From: Anaerolineae bacterium
GTDB taxonomy: Bacteria > Chloroflexota > Anaerolineae > Anaerolineales > Anaerolineaceae
Assembly: GCA_011176685.1 (NCBI GenBank)
Contig: DUED01000011.1
Coordinates: 1-64,000 of the forward strand
Direction of reading: 5' to 3'
DNA length: 64,000 nucleotides
Below are positions 23,905 through 33,335 of the stretch, piece after piece. The notes below the pieces were generated by a model. It did not search any database. It was given only the letters and a program-made list of their open reading frames with translations, and was not told where the DNA came from. A program made the translations under genes and the position numbers. Positions within the stretch are counted from its first letter, which is position 1, and each line of letters starts with the position of its first letter.

Positions 23905-25010
23905 ATTTTCTCCTCCGCAAGCACTTCTCCAAGAATTCCGGAAGGCTTGAATATCAGGATGACGATCAGAATGACAAATGCGATCACATCTTTCAGCTGG
24001 TAGCTGATTCCGAGCGCGGTGGGACCGATGGATTCAACTAGACCCAGGAGCATGCCGCCCAGCATGGCGCCCGGAATATTACCGATTCCACCCAGGACCG
24101 CTGCTGTAAAAGCTTTTATGCCCGGGATGAATCCGACAAAATAATAAACCAGGCCGTTATGCAGCCCCCACATCACGCCGGCTGCTCCGGCAAGGGCGCC
24201 GCTGATGATGAATGTGTTGCTGATCGTCTGGTCGACATCGATCCCCATCAATGCGGCCGTTTTTTTATCCATTGCAACCGCCCGCATCGCTTTCCCAAGG
24301 CGGGTTTTGCGTACAAGGGTGAAAAGCCCAATCATGAGCAGAATAGAAAGGATGAAAGTAAACACACCAGTGTAGGTCAGTGTTATCTGTGACCCGTTGA
24401 TTAAAAATTTCCACCCATTTCCCCGGCTCATCACATCCGGGTTTACGTAATCGCGCGTCTTTGGGCTGAAAAGCAGTTGCGCCGCATTCTGAAGAAAAAT
24501 GGATGCACCGATTGCGCTGATCAATGGGATCAGGCGCGGAGCTTTGCGGAGGGGTCTGTATGCGATCTTTTCCAGGAAATAGCCGGATGCGGCTGCGACG
24601 GTCATGCCGACGATAAATGCAATCAAGATTGATAATGCCGGAAAGGCGTTTGCAAAAACCATTTCAGGATTTCCGGTTGATGGTACGTTGATGGACTTAG
24701 CCGCTTCGAACACAAAGTAGCCGGCAAATGTGCCAATCATCATGACTTCGCCGTGGGCAAAGTTAATCATCAGCAAGATGCCGTAAACCAGAGTATAGCC
24801 GATGGCAATCAAGGAATACACACCGCCGATAATCAAGCCGGAAATGAGGAGACGTATCCAGGTATCAGAACTGTACTCATTTTGTACGATAAAGACAAGG
24901 TAAAGCCGCCAGATTAAAAATAAGACCACAAGAATTCCAAATAAAGGACGAATGATCTTTGAAATATTGCGTTGTTTAAGAATGGGTTTGGATCTCTCAT
25001 TTGATTTCAT
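23901..25010 (-). CDS. livH: Branched-chain amino acid/amide ABC permease LivH
   Basis: 369 residues with about nine membrane spans. The core starts near residue 50 with LISGLIIGGVYSLIAIGYTL, followed by MINFAHGEVMMIG, the LivH hallmark. The C-terminal half has LGGIGNIPGAMLGG. The first 50 residues form a basic cytoplasmic tail and an added hydrophobic segment not seen in short LivH proteins. It overlaps livM by 4 bases. Confidence 0.93.
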   Translation of the reverse strand: MKSNERSKPILKQRNISKIIRPLFGILVVLFLIWRLYLVFIVQNEYSSDTWIRLLISGLIIGGVYSLIAIGYTLVYGILLMINFAHGEVMMIGTFAGYFVFEAAKSINVPSTGNPEMVFANAFPALSILIAFIVGMTVAAASGYFLEKIAYRPLRKAPRLIPLISAIGASIFLQNAAQLLFSPKTRDYVNPDVMSRGNGWKFLINGSQITLTYTGVFTFILSILLMIGLFTLVRKTRLGKAMRAVAMDKKTAALMGIDVDQTISNTFIISGALAGAAGVMWGLHNGLVYYFVGFIPGIKAFTAAVLGGIGNIPGAMLGGMLLGLVESIGPTALGISYQLKDVIAFVILIVILIFKPSGILGEVLAEEKI

Positions 25011-25050
25011 TTAATGACTCCGGGAGATTTGATAGCATCTTGCATTTGAA

Positions 25051-25082
25051 CACGCAGGGAAAGGTTATTCTTTCCCTGCGTG
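25051..25082 (-). promoter_or_regulatory. Perfect 13-bp stem-loop between livK-type and livH genes
   Basis: CACGCAGGGAAAG (25051-25063) and CTTTCCCTGCGTG (25070-25082) form a perfect hairpin with a 6-base loop in the 91-base gap after the binding-protein gene. No T-run follows in the direction of transcription. It is therefore more likely a 3'-end stabiliser or partial attenuator that keeps binding-protein mRNA more abundant than permease mRNA. Confidence 0.8.
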
Positions 25083-25101
25083 CTGAAACTGGACTTCTAA
25101 A

Positions 25102-26433
25102 TTAATCGACGGGGACGAATTCTCCGTCCACGACCTCCATTATCTGTAATCCTAGTGCATTGCATTCACCGATTTCATCGCAGGTTATTGTGTTGCCGAT
25201 GCCGACATAATCGGTCAGGTTGCGAATAGCATCAACCAGGGCTCCGCGCGGTACGTACAGCGTACCGTCATCGCCTAATACAGCTACTTCTTTGACCTTG
25301 GTGATCAAAGCGGTTGTAGCGTCATAGCTGTTCCATGAGTAAGGTGAAAGTTCACCTGCAGCAACGCCATAGACTTCCATGTAGCACGCATCGAAATGGT
25401 CTTTCGCCTCAGATGCGGCTGCTGAGCGCGGGATCGTGTGGTATGTGCCTTCCGCATTTTCGCCAGCACGGTCCAGGTAGTCGGTACCAAATGTGCCGTC
25501 GCAGCCGAAGAACACCGCCTCCTCGAGGCCGGTGGTCTTCATCTGGTTGGTGAGCACGGCGCCGTCCTGGGTGTAGCCGCCGAAGTACAGCAGTTCTGGT
25601 GATTTCGCGGCAATAGTTGTCAGGATCGCGCTGTAATCAGCTTCCTTGGAAGTAATGCCTTCGAAAACGACCACTTCACCGCCAAGGGCTTCGAATGAAC
25701 CCTGTAAGAGTTGTGCAAGGCCTTTACCATAGTCTTCACCATCGTGCAGCACAGCAATTGTTCGGATTCCGAGCGTGTTGTAAATGTAGTCTGCCACATC
25801 ATTGCTCTGGGCTTCATCGGTGAATGGAACCCGATTGAAGACCTTTGAACCTGATTTGGTCAGGTCCGGATTCGTGGCTGAGGGAGATAGCATCGGAATG
25901 CCGGCTTCTTCATAGATCGGGATTGCAGCTGCTGTGGCGCCTGAGAACAGGTGGCCGGCAACAGCAACAACGGTTGGGTCGGCAGCGTGTTTATTGGCAA
26001 CCGCGGCGCCGCCCTCAGATGCGCCTTGGTCATCTTCAGCGACCAGCTCAAAGCTGAAACCTGCATAATCACAGGCATCTGCTACTGCAAGCAGACCGCT
26101 GTTTTCGGCATCGATACCGAAACCTGAATCGCCGCCGGTCATGGGAGAACCCATACCGATTTTTACAGTTTGCCCGGCTTCAATTTTTGCGCAGCCGTAG
26201 GCATCTGCAGCACAAGTTGCATCCACATCTGCTACGGGAACTGCTGCTACTTCCTCTTCGGGGCATACTACTGGTACACACGCTACTTCAGCAGCTTCTT
26301 CTTCCACTGCTTCTTCTTCAACAACTTCTTCGACCACTGCTGCTTCTTCCACTACTGGAGCTGCCTCTTTGGGGGCACAAGCAGCGATTAGGCCTACTAT
26401 TAACATAAATACTACGAAAGTGCGAGTTTTCAT
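25102..26433 (-). CDS. Branched-chain amino acid/amide-type ABC transporter substrate-binding lipoprotein (LivK-like)
   Basis: 443 residues. A lipoprotein signal peptide ends in GLIAAC (Cys19). A low-complexity Glu/Val/Ala linker (about 22-50) then leads to a type I periplasmic-binding fold of the LivK family (VKIGMGSPMTGGDSGFG, AVAGHLFSGATAAAIPIYEEAGIPMLSPSATNP). The latter block contacts the amino-acid backbone in known homologues. The mature domain also has extra Cys residues (CVPVVCPEEE, CAADAYGCAK) near its start. AAGGAG precedes the ATG. First gene of the livKHMGF operon. Confidence 0.93.
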   Translation of the reverse strand: MKTRTFVVFMLIVGLIAACAPKEAAPVVEEAAVVEEVVEEEAVEEEAAEVACVPVVCPEEEVAAVPVADVDATCAADAYGCAKIEAGQTVKIGMGSPMTGGDSGFGIDAENSGLLAVADACDYAGFSFELVAEDDQGASEGGAAVANKHAADPTVVAVAGHLFSGATAAAIPIYEEAGIPMLSPSATNPDLTKSGSKVFNRVPFTDEAQSNDVADYIYNTLGIRTIAVLHDGEDYGKGLAQLLQGSFEALGGEVVVFEGITSKEADYSAILTTIAAKSPELLYFGGYTQDGAVLTNQMKTTGLEEAVFFGCDGTFGTDYLDRAGENAEGTYHTIPRSAAASEAKDHFDACYMEVYGVAAGELSPYSWNSYDATTALITKVKEVAVLGDDGTLYVPRGALVDAIRNLTDYVGIGNTITCDEIGECNALGLQIMEVVDGEFVPVD

Positions 26434-27377
26434 CTTTGATTCTCCTTTAGTTTAACTTGAAATACGGGGTTTTTGAATAGAAATTATTTTATTTATAAGA
26501 TGGCACCACCTCCTTTTCAAAGCGGATTTAAACATTATTTATATGTGTAGTCAACACTCAACTAGACTTATTGTTACCAATTTATAAAAAAACACGCCCG
26601 ATAATTTCAATTGTTGAATGGGACAGATTGCCCAAAATGTACTCGTCCCTGGCTATTGTGTTTTTCGGGGTCGTGATTTAGCCTAACGATATGAGTGCAA
26701 ACAATTAATTGGCGGGATTATGCCACAGAATGTGGTAAATGTCAATAACTCTGTATGATTAATATCATAAGGGCTTAATCAAGAAGGATAAAAGTGGGTT
26801 GATTTCTATGTAGAAAGGATACTATGGAAAGGCAATATTCGTAAATTTTTCTGCAGTTATAAATTCCACCAACCCTTCTTGCTGTTTCTATTTAATATAA
26901 TTAAGGGAGCAATCTAAGGCATCCAGGGCTGCTGGCTAGGGGTGTTTCTGCTTTTCCTCCCTGCGAGTATTAGATGACATGGTTTACGCACCCCTGCACA
27001 ATAATTTTTATGAAAATTTTAAAAGCACTATAGCTTGTTATTCTTTAGGCGATTATATTGGATGCTTGTCAGCCTGCCCAAGTTTATTTAGATTAATCAT
27101 CAAATAGAACCTTTTTACGGAATATTAGTGATGCTGCTGCTGGACATTAAGGAGATCATTGAGCATATCCAGCAGGCGTGGGCGAGTAAGCAGTTCTTTG
27201 CGTCACTGGGGAACGATAATCTTTGTGTGGATGATATGGTTTTGCTCTGCCATGCGTCAATATTTTTTTATTGTATCAACGGGTATATTTTTCGTGTTTA
27301 TTATTAAAAAGTGGATAATTTTGATATATATGTCATAGAAGTTAAAAGAACGGATGTGTTAAAATTTCAAGAGTTTT
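26434..27377. other. Long intergenic region between the liv operon and the polysaccharide operon
   Basis: About 940 AT-rich bases separating two divergent operons. It must contain promoters in both directions, but no convincing -35/-10 pair stands out. A short coding-like frame (27131-27307) near its right end is listed separately. No tRNA, repeat or strong hairpin was seen. Confidence 0.55.
27131..27307 (+). pseudogene. Short orphan reading frame, possible gene remnant
   Basis: 58 codons from ATG 27131. The first 43 codons look protein-like (LDIKEIIEHIQQAW, SLGNDNLCVDDMVLL) and are richer in GC than their surroundings. The end (FFYCINGYIFRVYY) looks like random AT-rich sequence. No Shine-Dalgarno. 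Family not recognised. Probably the stump of a lost gene. Confidence 0.25.
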
Positions 27378-28454
27378 ATGAAAATTGTACAGATCATTGG
27401 GGCGCGTCCTCAATTCATTAAAGCAGCGATGGTATCTTCCGCTTGGAAGTCCAAGTGCGATGAGATTATCATACATACTGGCCAACATTACGATTATAAC
27501 CTTTCCAAATCCTTTTTTAATGAGCTAGAAATCCCTGAACCAGATGTAAATTTGAATGTCGGCAGCGGCAGCCATGCAAAACAAACCGCTAATATGTTAG
27601 TAGGGTTAGAAAAACATTTGCAGAACATCTCACCTGATTGGGTTTTAGTTTATGGTGATACTAACTCAACTCTTGCAGGATCTTTAGTTGCTGCTAAACT
27701 GAGTTTGCCTTGTGCACACGTTGAAGCTGGTTTACGCTCGTATAATCGTAAAATGCCTGAGGAGATCAATCGTGTAGTCAGCGACCATTTGGCGAGCTTG
27801 TTGTTTTGTCCCACAAGCAATGCGGTTGAAAATCTTAAGAAAGAAGGAATAACTACGGGAGTGCATAATACTGGCGATGTGATGGCGGATTCCCTTTTCC
27901 ATTTTCTTGAGTTAGCACAACAGAAATCGAGAATTCTTAAAAAGTTGAATTTAAAATTAAGAGAATATTCCCTGCTCACTCTCCACCGTGCTGGTAATGT
28001 TGACGATCGCGAAAAATTGGAGTCCATCACTCTTGCATTACGGCAAATTAGAGATAAGATTATTTTCCCGATTCATCCCCGCACGCAAAAAATGTTACAG
28101 CAATTCCAACTGGGTTTACCTCGCAATGTTGTAGCAATATCTCCAGTTGGCTATCTTGATATGCTGATGTTGGAGGAGAACGCTGATTGTGTTTTGACGG
28201 ATTCAGGCGGTATTCAAAAGGAAGCATATTTGTTGGGAGTACGCTGCATAACTCTTCGTGAGGAAACGGAATGGGTGGAAACGATAGATGCAGGTTGGAA
28301 TGTGGTGGTTGGTGCTTCTCCGAAAGCGATTGTTTCGGCATATAATGATTTTCGCCCTACAAATGACCGCCCACAGGTTTTTGGCGACGGGCGAGCGGCA
28401 GGGCGGATTGCGCGGGTGGTTCTTGAGCAAATAGACTGTAGGAGAAAATTGTGA
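27378..28454 (+). CDS. wecB: UDP-N-acetylglucosamine 2-epimerase family (WecB/WbpI-type)
   Basis: 358 residues, GT-B fold. It inverts C2 of a UDP-HexNAc to the manno form. Conserved blocks are IIGARPQFIKAAMV, HTGQHYDYNLS, LPCAHVEAGLRS, PEEINRVVSDHLA and TDSGGIQKEAYLLG. First gene of an operon with overlapping or nearly touching genes. With the next four genes it may act late in the pathway, converting UDP-GlcNAc3NAcA to the mannuronate form (WbpI role). Acting on UDP-GlcNAc itself (WecB role) is the alternative. The next gene starts inside its stop. Confidence 0.9.
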   Translation: MKIVQIIGARPQFIKAAMVSSAWKSKCDEIIIHTGQHYDYNLSKSFFNELEIPEPDVNLNVGSGSHAKQTANMLVGLEKHLQNISPDWVLVYGDTNSTLAGSLVAAKLSLPCAHVEAGLRSYNRKMPEEINRVVSDHLASLLFCPTSNAVENLKKEGITTGVHNTGDVMADSLFHFLELAQQKSRILKKLNLKLREYSLLTLHRAGNVDDREKLESITLALRQIRDKIIFPIHPRTQKMLQQFQLGLPRNVVAISPVGYLDMLMLEENADCVLTDSGGIQKEAYLLGVRCITLREETEWVETIDAGWNVVVGASPKAIVSAYNDFRPTNDRPQVFGDGRAAGRIARVVLEQIDCRRKL

Positions 28455-29056
28455 GTATTTTAATTCATCCAACGGCAGATGTCTCAGGAAAAGTAAAAAT
28501 TGGGGATGGCACGAAGATCTGGCACCATTGCCAGGTGCGGACGGGCTCAATAATTGGCAGCAACTGTATCCTGGCTAAAGGTGTTTATGTGGATGCGGAT
28601 GTCGTGATTGGCGACAACGTCAAGATACAGAATTATGTCTCGATATATCATGGTGTGATTGTTGAAGATGGTGTGTTTATCGGTCCGCATGTCTGTTTTA
28701 CAAATGATCTACGCCCGCGAGCAGTCAAGCCAGACGGCACGCCGAAATCTACAGATGATTGGGTACTGAGTAAGACTCTTATCAAGCGAGGCGCGTCCAT
28801 TGGCGCCAATGCCACAATTCGCTGCGGGGTGGTCATTGGTGAATGGGCTATGGTGGGCTCGGGCAGTGTTGTAACCAACGATGTACCAGCTTATGGACTG
28901 GTTTATGGCAATCCGGCCAGGTTGAGTGGTTTTGTATGCCCGTGTGGATCAAAGCTTGAAAAAACCGCTGAAAAAAAGGGTATGATTGTGACGGTTTGCC
29001 CAGACTGTAAGCGCGAGATAAATATTCCAAAAACATCATGGGAAAATGCAAAATGA
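28451..29056 (+). CDS. Hexapeptide-repeat N-acetyltransferase (WbpD/WlbB-type) with C-terminal zinc-ribbon-like tail
   Basis: 201 residues. A left-handed beta-helix of hexapeptide repeats (VSGKVKIGDGTKIWHHCQV, IGDNVKIQNYVSIYHG) with the family block VFIGPHVCFTNDLRPRA near residue 75. This type acetylates the 3-amino group of UDP-GlcNAc3NA. The last 40 residues contain CPCGSK and CPDCKREI, a possible small zinc-binding element not needed for catalysis. GTG start overlapping wecB by 4 bases. Confidence 0.88.
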   Translation: MSILIHPTADVSGKVKIGDGTKIWHHCQVRTGSIIGSNCILAKGVYVDADVVIGDNVKIQNYVSIYHGVIVEDGVFIGPHVCFTNDLRPRAVKPDGTPKSTDDWVLSKTLIKRGASIGANATIRCGVVIGEWAMVGSGSVVTNDVPAYGLVYGNPARLSGFVCPCGSKLEKTAEKKGMIVTVCPDCKREINIPKTSWENAK

Positions 29057-30141
29057 TTCCGATTGCCAAACCTGTTATTCAACAAGAAGAAAAACAAGCT
29101 GTTTCAGAAGTGCTGGACTCAGGTATTCTAGCGCAGGGACCTCGTACCAGGGCTTTTGAAGAAGCATTTGCCAGCATGTGCGATGTACGCCATGCCATCG
29201 CGACCTCTTCAGGCACTACAGCATTGCACATTGCACTCCTTGTTCATGGCATCGGACCTGGCGACGAGGTGATTACTACACCTTTTACTTTTATTGCATC
29301 GGCAAACAGCATCCTCTTTGTGGGCGCAAAACCCGTCTTCGTTGATATCAATGCGCGCACTTATAATATTGACCCTGGTCTGATCGAAGATGCTATTACT
29401 TCTAGGACAAAAGCCATCCTACCGGTACACCTCTATGGTTTGTGTTGTGATATGAATCCTATTTTAGATATTGCCAAAAGGCATGATTTAATTGTTATAG
29501 AAGATGCTTGCCAGAGTCACGGCGCTGAATATCAGGGTAAAAAGGCAGGCTCTTTCGGCATAGGTGCCTTTTCCTTTTATCCAACCAAGAATATCACTTG
29601 TGGGGAGGGGGGCATGATTACCACCAGTGATGGGCAAATTGCGGAGCGTTGCCGCATAATCCGTAACCATGGCATGCATAAACGCTACTTCCATGAAGAG
29701 CTGGGTTACAATTTTCGTATGACAGATATACATGCTGCCATTGGGCTGGAACAATTAAAAAAATTGGACAAGTTCAATCGCATTCGACGAGAAAATGCCG
29801 CATATTACTCAGCGAATATAAAAGGAGTATTATTGCCATTTGAGCCGAAAGGGTATAAGCATGTATATCACCAATACACGATTCGCGTACCAGATGGCAG
29901 GCGGGATGTTCTGAGGGATTATTTAAAGGAAAGATCTATTGGCTCTGAGATATATTATCCAGTTCCTATTCATCAGCAAAGTTTTTATAAGCAAAAGCTG
30001 GAAGACGACTTGCATTTTCCGCAAACAGAAAAAGCAGCTAAAGAGGTCTTATCGATCCCTGTGCATCCATCCCTGAGTCAGGCGGATAAAGAATTGGTTT
30101 TTAAGACTATCAACGATTTTATGGAGCAGGGTAGTGATTAA
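29053..30141 (+). CDS. DegT/DnrJ/EryC1 (PLP) sugar aminotransferase (WbpE/WlbC-type)
   Basis: 362 residues. It transfers an amino group from glutamate to a 3-keto nucleotide sugar. The PLP-lysine lies in SFYPTKNITCGEGGMI (Lys near 180), with the upstream EDACQSHGAEYQGKKAG block. ATG 29053 forms an ATGA overlap with the previous stop and gives the usual N-terminus MIPIAKPVI. The ATG at 29038 lies five codons further into the previous gene. Confidence 0.9.
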   Translation: MIPIAKPVIQQEEKQAVSEVLDSGILAQGPRTRAFEEAFASMCDVRHAIATSSGTTALHIALLVHGIGPGDEVITTPFTFIASANSILFVGAKPVFVDINARTYNIDPGLIEDAITSRTKAILPVHLYGLCCDMNPILDIAKRHDLIVIEDACQSHGAEYQGKKAGSFGIGAFSFYPTKNITCGEGGMITTSDGQIAERCRIIRNHGMHKRYFHEELGYNFRMTDIHAAIGLEQLKKLDKFNRIRRENAAYYSANIKGVLLPFEPKGYKHVYHQYTIRVPDGRRDVLRDYLKERSIGSEIYYPVPIHQQSFYKQKLEDDLHFPQTEKAAKEVLSIPVHPSLSQADKELVFKTINDFMEQGSD

Positions 30142-31129
30142 GGTAGCAGTCATTGGTGTTGGCACTATGGGTTTCAACCACCTGCGAGTGTATAGCGAAA
30201 TGCCGGATGTGCAGGTAGTAGGAATTGCAGATCCTAACAAAGAGCGCTTGGAAAAAGCTGCAAACCGCTTTCATGTAAAATCTTATCAAGACTATAAAGA
30301 GCTCATTAAAAAGGAAGAACCCGAGGCAGTTTCTGTAGTGGTACCGACAGCGCAGCATGAAGAAGTTACCATCCAATTACTTCAAGCGGGCGCACACGTA
30401 CTGGTGGAAAAGCCCATTACGGATAGTTTGGATGCGGGCAAGCGCTTGATTGATCAGGCGCTATCAGTGGGAAGGAAGCTGATGGTAGGTCACATTATCC
30501 GTTTCAATCCAGCAATGCAAGTGCTTAAAGCCAAGATGCAGGCTGGGGAACTGGGACGTGTTTTCCAGATATTTTGTCGCCGTACTGGTCCTTTCCCAAA
30601 CCGCATACGAGATGTGGGTGTAGTGGTTGACCTGGCCCCACATGACATTGATATTATGCGTTTTCTAACCGGTTTGGAACCGCTGCGTGTTTATGCTGAA
30701 ACGGAGCGGCAGATACACACCGAACATGAAGACCTGCTTTTGGGAATGCTGCGCTTTCCGAATGGGGTAACTGGGGCACTGGAGATCAACTGGCTTACTC
30801 CTACCAAGGTACGTGAGGTTTATGTGCTGGGCGAACGGGGACTTTTCCGTGTGGATGATCTTACCCAGGATTTATATTTTTTCGAGAATTCTCAGGCGAA
30901 CAATGATCTCTGGTCGCCACTGCGCAACCTGAAGGGTGTCAGCGAGGGCAGTATGACACGCTATGCTATTCAGCGCCAGGAGCCGCTTAAAGCGGAGCTA
31001 GCTGCTTTTATTGAGTCTATAAAGAGTGATAAGTCTGTTCCGGTGAGTGGGGAGGACGGTTTAATTGCCTTGCGGCTAGCATTAGCCCTGGTCGAATCTG
31101 GTTTAACTCATCAGGTAATTGAGGTGTAG
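30134..31129 (+). CDS. Gfo/Idh/MocA-family oxidoreductase (WbpB/WlbA-like)
   Basis: 331 residues. The N-terminal NAD-binding domain (VAVIGVGTMGFNHLRVYSEM) carries the EKPI motif (HVLVEKPITDS, near 92). The C-terminal alpha/beta domain has DLAPHDIDIMRFLTG. In this operon it would oxidise C3 of a UDP-sugar uronate to give the 3-keto substrate of the aminotransferase. GTG start, 8-base overlap with the previous gene. Confidence 0.85.
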   Translation: MIKVAVIGVGTMGFNHLRVYSEMPDVQVVGIADPNKERLEKAANRFHVKSYQDYKELIKKEEPEAVSVVVPTAQHEEVTIQLLQAGAHVLVEKPITDSLDAGKRLIDQALSVGRKLMVGHIIRFNPAMQVLKAKMQAGELGRVFQIFCRRTGPFPNRIRDVGVVVDLAPHDIDIMRFLTGLEPLRVYAETERQIHTEHEDLLLGMLRFPNGVTGALEINWLTPTKVREVYVLGERGLFRVDDLTQDLYFFENSQANNDLWSPLRNLKGVSEGSMTRYAIQRQEPLKAELAAFIESIKSDKSVPVSGEDGLIALRLALALVESGLTHQVIEV

Positions 31130-31131
31130 GG

Positions 31132-32457
31132 GTGGCTTTAGCGGAGCTGAAAAAGAGCATCGAGGACAAAAGTGCCAAGCTGGCTGTTATTGGGCTTGGC
31201 TATGTTGGTTTGCCGCTAGCGGCGATGTGCGCTGATGTGGGTTTTAATGTGCTCGGCGTGGAAGTCAAAGAGGAGCGTGTGGAGCGAATCAACGCCGGCA
31301 AGTCTCCCATTGAAGGGCAAGAGCCGGGCTTGGCGGAACTGCTGGCACGTGTTATTAACACCGGTAAATTACACGCAACCAGTGATTATACTAAGCTGAA
31401 AGATTGTGATGTGGTTCTTATAGATGTAGAAACACCGGTCAATGCACAACATGAACCCGAGTATGTTGCCTTGCGTAACGCACTCTGTTCACTGGGACCG
31501 GCACTGAAGCAAAGCGCGCTAATCATTGTCGAATCTACCATTGCACCCGGTACCATGAAGCGTGTTGTGCAACCAGAATTGGAAAAAGCTAGCGGGAAAA
31601 AGCTCAATCGGGGCTTTTACCTGGGCAACTGTCCGGAGCGGGTGATGCCCGGCAAACTGTTGGCTAATTTGCGAAGGATGAATCGCGTAGTAGGCGGCGC
31701 AACCCCCGAGACTGCTGAGGTGATGGCAGCACTCTATAGGCATATTGTCCAGGCGGAGCTGGATCTTACTAATTGCGTCACTGCTGAACTGGTTAAAACT
31801 GTAGAGAATGCATACCGCGATGTGCAGATTGCTTTTGCCAATGAGGTTGCGCTGATTTGTGAGCAGGTTGGTGGGGACGTTTGGAAAGTGCGTGAGCTGG
31901 TTAATAAGACCCCTGACCGCCAGATGCATCTGCCAGGTGCGGGAGTGGGCGGCCACTGTATTCCCAAGGATCCCTGGCTGCTTGCTAGCAGTTTGCAAAA
32001 GGGTGATATGTCACTGCGGTTGATTCCTGCTGCCCGTACAATTAACGACAGCATGCCCTTGCACATGTTGGAGCTATTGAAGAAGGGGCTCCAACAGGCG
32101 GAGTTGAAGCTGGAGCAAGCGAAGGTGCTGGTGTTAGGATATGCCTATTTGCAAAATAGTGATGACACTCGAAACTCCCCTTCTGCTGCACTTGTGAGGG
32201 AGTTGCGCAGTGCTGGTACAAAAGTTTGTATTCATGACCCCCACGTTACTGCATACCAGGGCGATTTGTATGAACTAGCGCATGGATCTGATGCGGTAGT
32301 ACTGATGACAGCGCATGATACCTATGGAGATATCGACCTGATTCGGTTACGGAAAGTCATGAAAGCGCCGATAATCATTGATGGTCGTAGAGTCCTAGAT
32401 GCCGGCAAAGTAAAGAAAGCGGGATTCATTCTTTATCAAATAGGTATATCTGATTAG
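31132..32457 (+). CDS. UDP-sugar 6-dehydrogenase (WecC/WbpA-type)
   Basis: 441 residues. An NAD-dependent four-electron dehydrogenase that makes a uronic acid. N-terminal LAVIGLGYVGLPLAAMCAD and the catalytic-Cys block GVGGHCIPKDPWLL (near 276-289) are intact. The segment NCPERVMPGKLL looks closer to ManNAc dehydrogenases (WecC) than to P. aeruginosa WbpA, so the order of epimerisation and oxidation is open. GTG start two bases after the previous stop. Confidence 0.88.
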   Translation: MALAELKKSIEDKSAKLAVIGLGYVGLPLAAMCADVGFNVLGVEVKEERVERINAGKSPIEGQEPGLAELLARVINTGKLHATSDYTKLKDCDVVLIDVETPVNAQHEPEYVALRNALCSLGPALKQSALIIVESTIAPGTMKRVVQPELEKASGKKLNRGFYLGNCPERVMPGKLLANLRRMNRVVGGATPETAEVMAALYRHIVQAELDLTNCVTAELVKTVENAYRDVQIAFANEVALICEQVGGDVWKVRELVNKTPDRQMHLPGAGVGGHCIPKDPWLLASSLQKGDMSLRLIPAARTINDSMPLHMLELLKKGLQQAELKLEQAKVLVLGYAYLQNSDDTRNSPSAALVRELRSAGTKVCIHDPHVTAYQGDLYELAHGSDAVVLMTAHDTYGDIDLIRLRKVMKAPIIIDGRRVLDAGKVKKAGFILYQIGISD

Positions 32458-32466
32458 TAGAGATTA

Positions 32467-33327
32467 ATGATGATTTGGATATTCTTACCTGTTTACGATG
32501 AAGAAAAAGCGCTCCCGAAGTTACTGAAGAAGATCAAAAAGAGCTTTGAAGGCCATAGTTACTGTGTGGTTGTAGTGAATGACGGCAGTAAAGATAAGAC
32601 TTCAAAAATATTGACGAAATATCGAGCTGAAATGCCGCTGGATGTAATCACACATCCTATGAATCGCGGTTTGGGGGAGACGGAACGCGATGGGTTTGAA
32701 TATATTGCTGCCCATAGTTCACCTGGGGATGTTATTGTAAGGATAGAAGGAGACGACACCCATGACCCGAAATATATCTTTGATCTCATCCATAAACTGG
32801 AAGAGGGATACGACGTAGTAAATACTTCCCGTTTTCAACCAGGGGGTGATCAGTTGGGTGTGGATTCATATCGCGCGTTCATCAGTTATATGGCAAATAT
32901 ATTTATGCGAATTGTATTTGGTATTAAAGGTGTGAGTGATTTTTCTTGTGGTTTTCGCGCGTATCGGGCAAAAGTGATTCAAGATGCCTTGAAGATTTAT
33001 GGTGACAGTCTGATTCAATTACGAGGATTGGGTTTTACCTCAACACTGGAAATCATAGTTAAATTGCACTTGATTGGGTGCCGCTTCGCAGAAGTGCCTT
33101 TTATTTTGCGTTACGATAAGAAGGAAGGCGCAAGTAAGATGGTTGGAAGCGTAACAATGCTTGGATATATCATAATGGCAGTGCTTTATCATTGGCCATT
33201 TGGTGGCTGGCGCTGGACTTATCGTGGTTTGCGTAAGTTATATCCTCAGGATGCACAGGCAGCTATTGATCAATATAGTCTGGATGCATTAAAGAAAAGA
33301 CATTTTGCCTCCCGAATCAATTTGTAA
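32467..33327 (+). CDS. Family 2 glycosyltransferase, dolichyl-phosphate-mannose-synthase-like
   Basis: 286 residues, GT-A fold. N-terminal WIFLPVYDEEKALPKLL, VVNDGSKDKTS and the acidic metal motif in RIEGDDTHDP (near 95) define the family. The C-terminus has a short amphipathic or membrane-associated segment (MLGYIIMAVLYHWPF) but no multi-span domain. It probably transfers a sugar to a lipid carrier for the polysaccharide whose precursor the upstream genes make. It is in the operon, 9 bases after the dehydrogenase. Confidence 0.87.
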   Translation: MMIWIFLPVYDEEKALPKLLKKIKKSFEGHSYCVVVVNDGSKDKTSKILTKYRAEMPLDVITHPMNRGLGETERDGFEYIAAHSSPGDVIVRIEGDDTHDPKYIFDLIHKLEEGYDVVNTSRFQPGGDQLGVDSYRAFISYMANIFMRIVFGIKGVSDFSCGFRAYRAKVIQDALKIYGDSLIQLRGLGFTSTLEIIVKLHLIGCRFAEVPFILRYDKKEGASKMVGSVTMLGYIIMAVLYHWPFGGWRWTYRGLRKLYPQDAQAAIDQYSLDALKKRHFASRINL

Positions 33328-33335
33328 GTAATAAA

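Noticed and set aside
26170-26408. Plus-strand frames rich in Cys, Phe and Leu
   Set aside because: They are the complement of the Glu/Val/Ala-rich linker of the binding-protein gene and are not genes.
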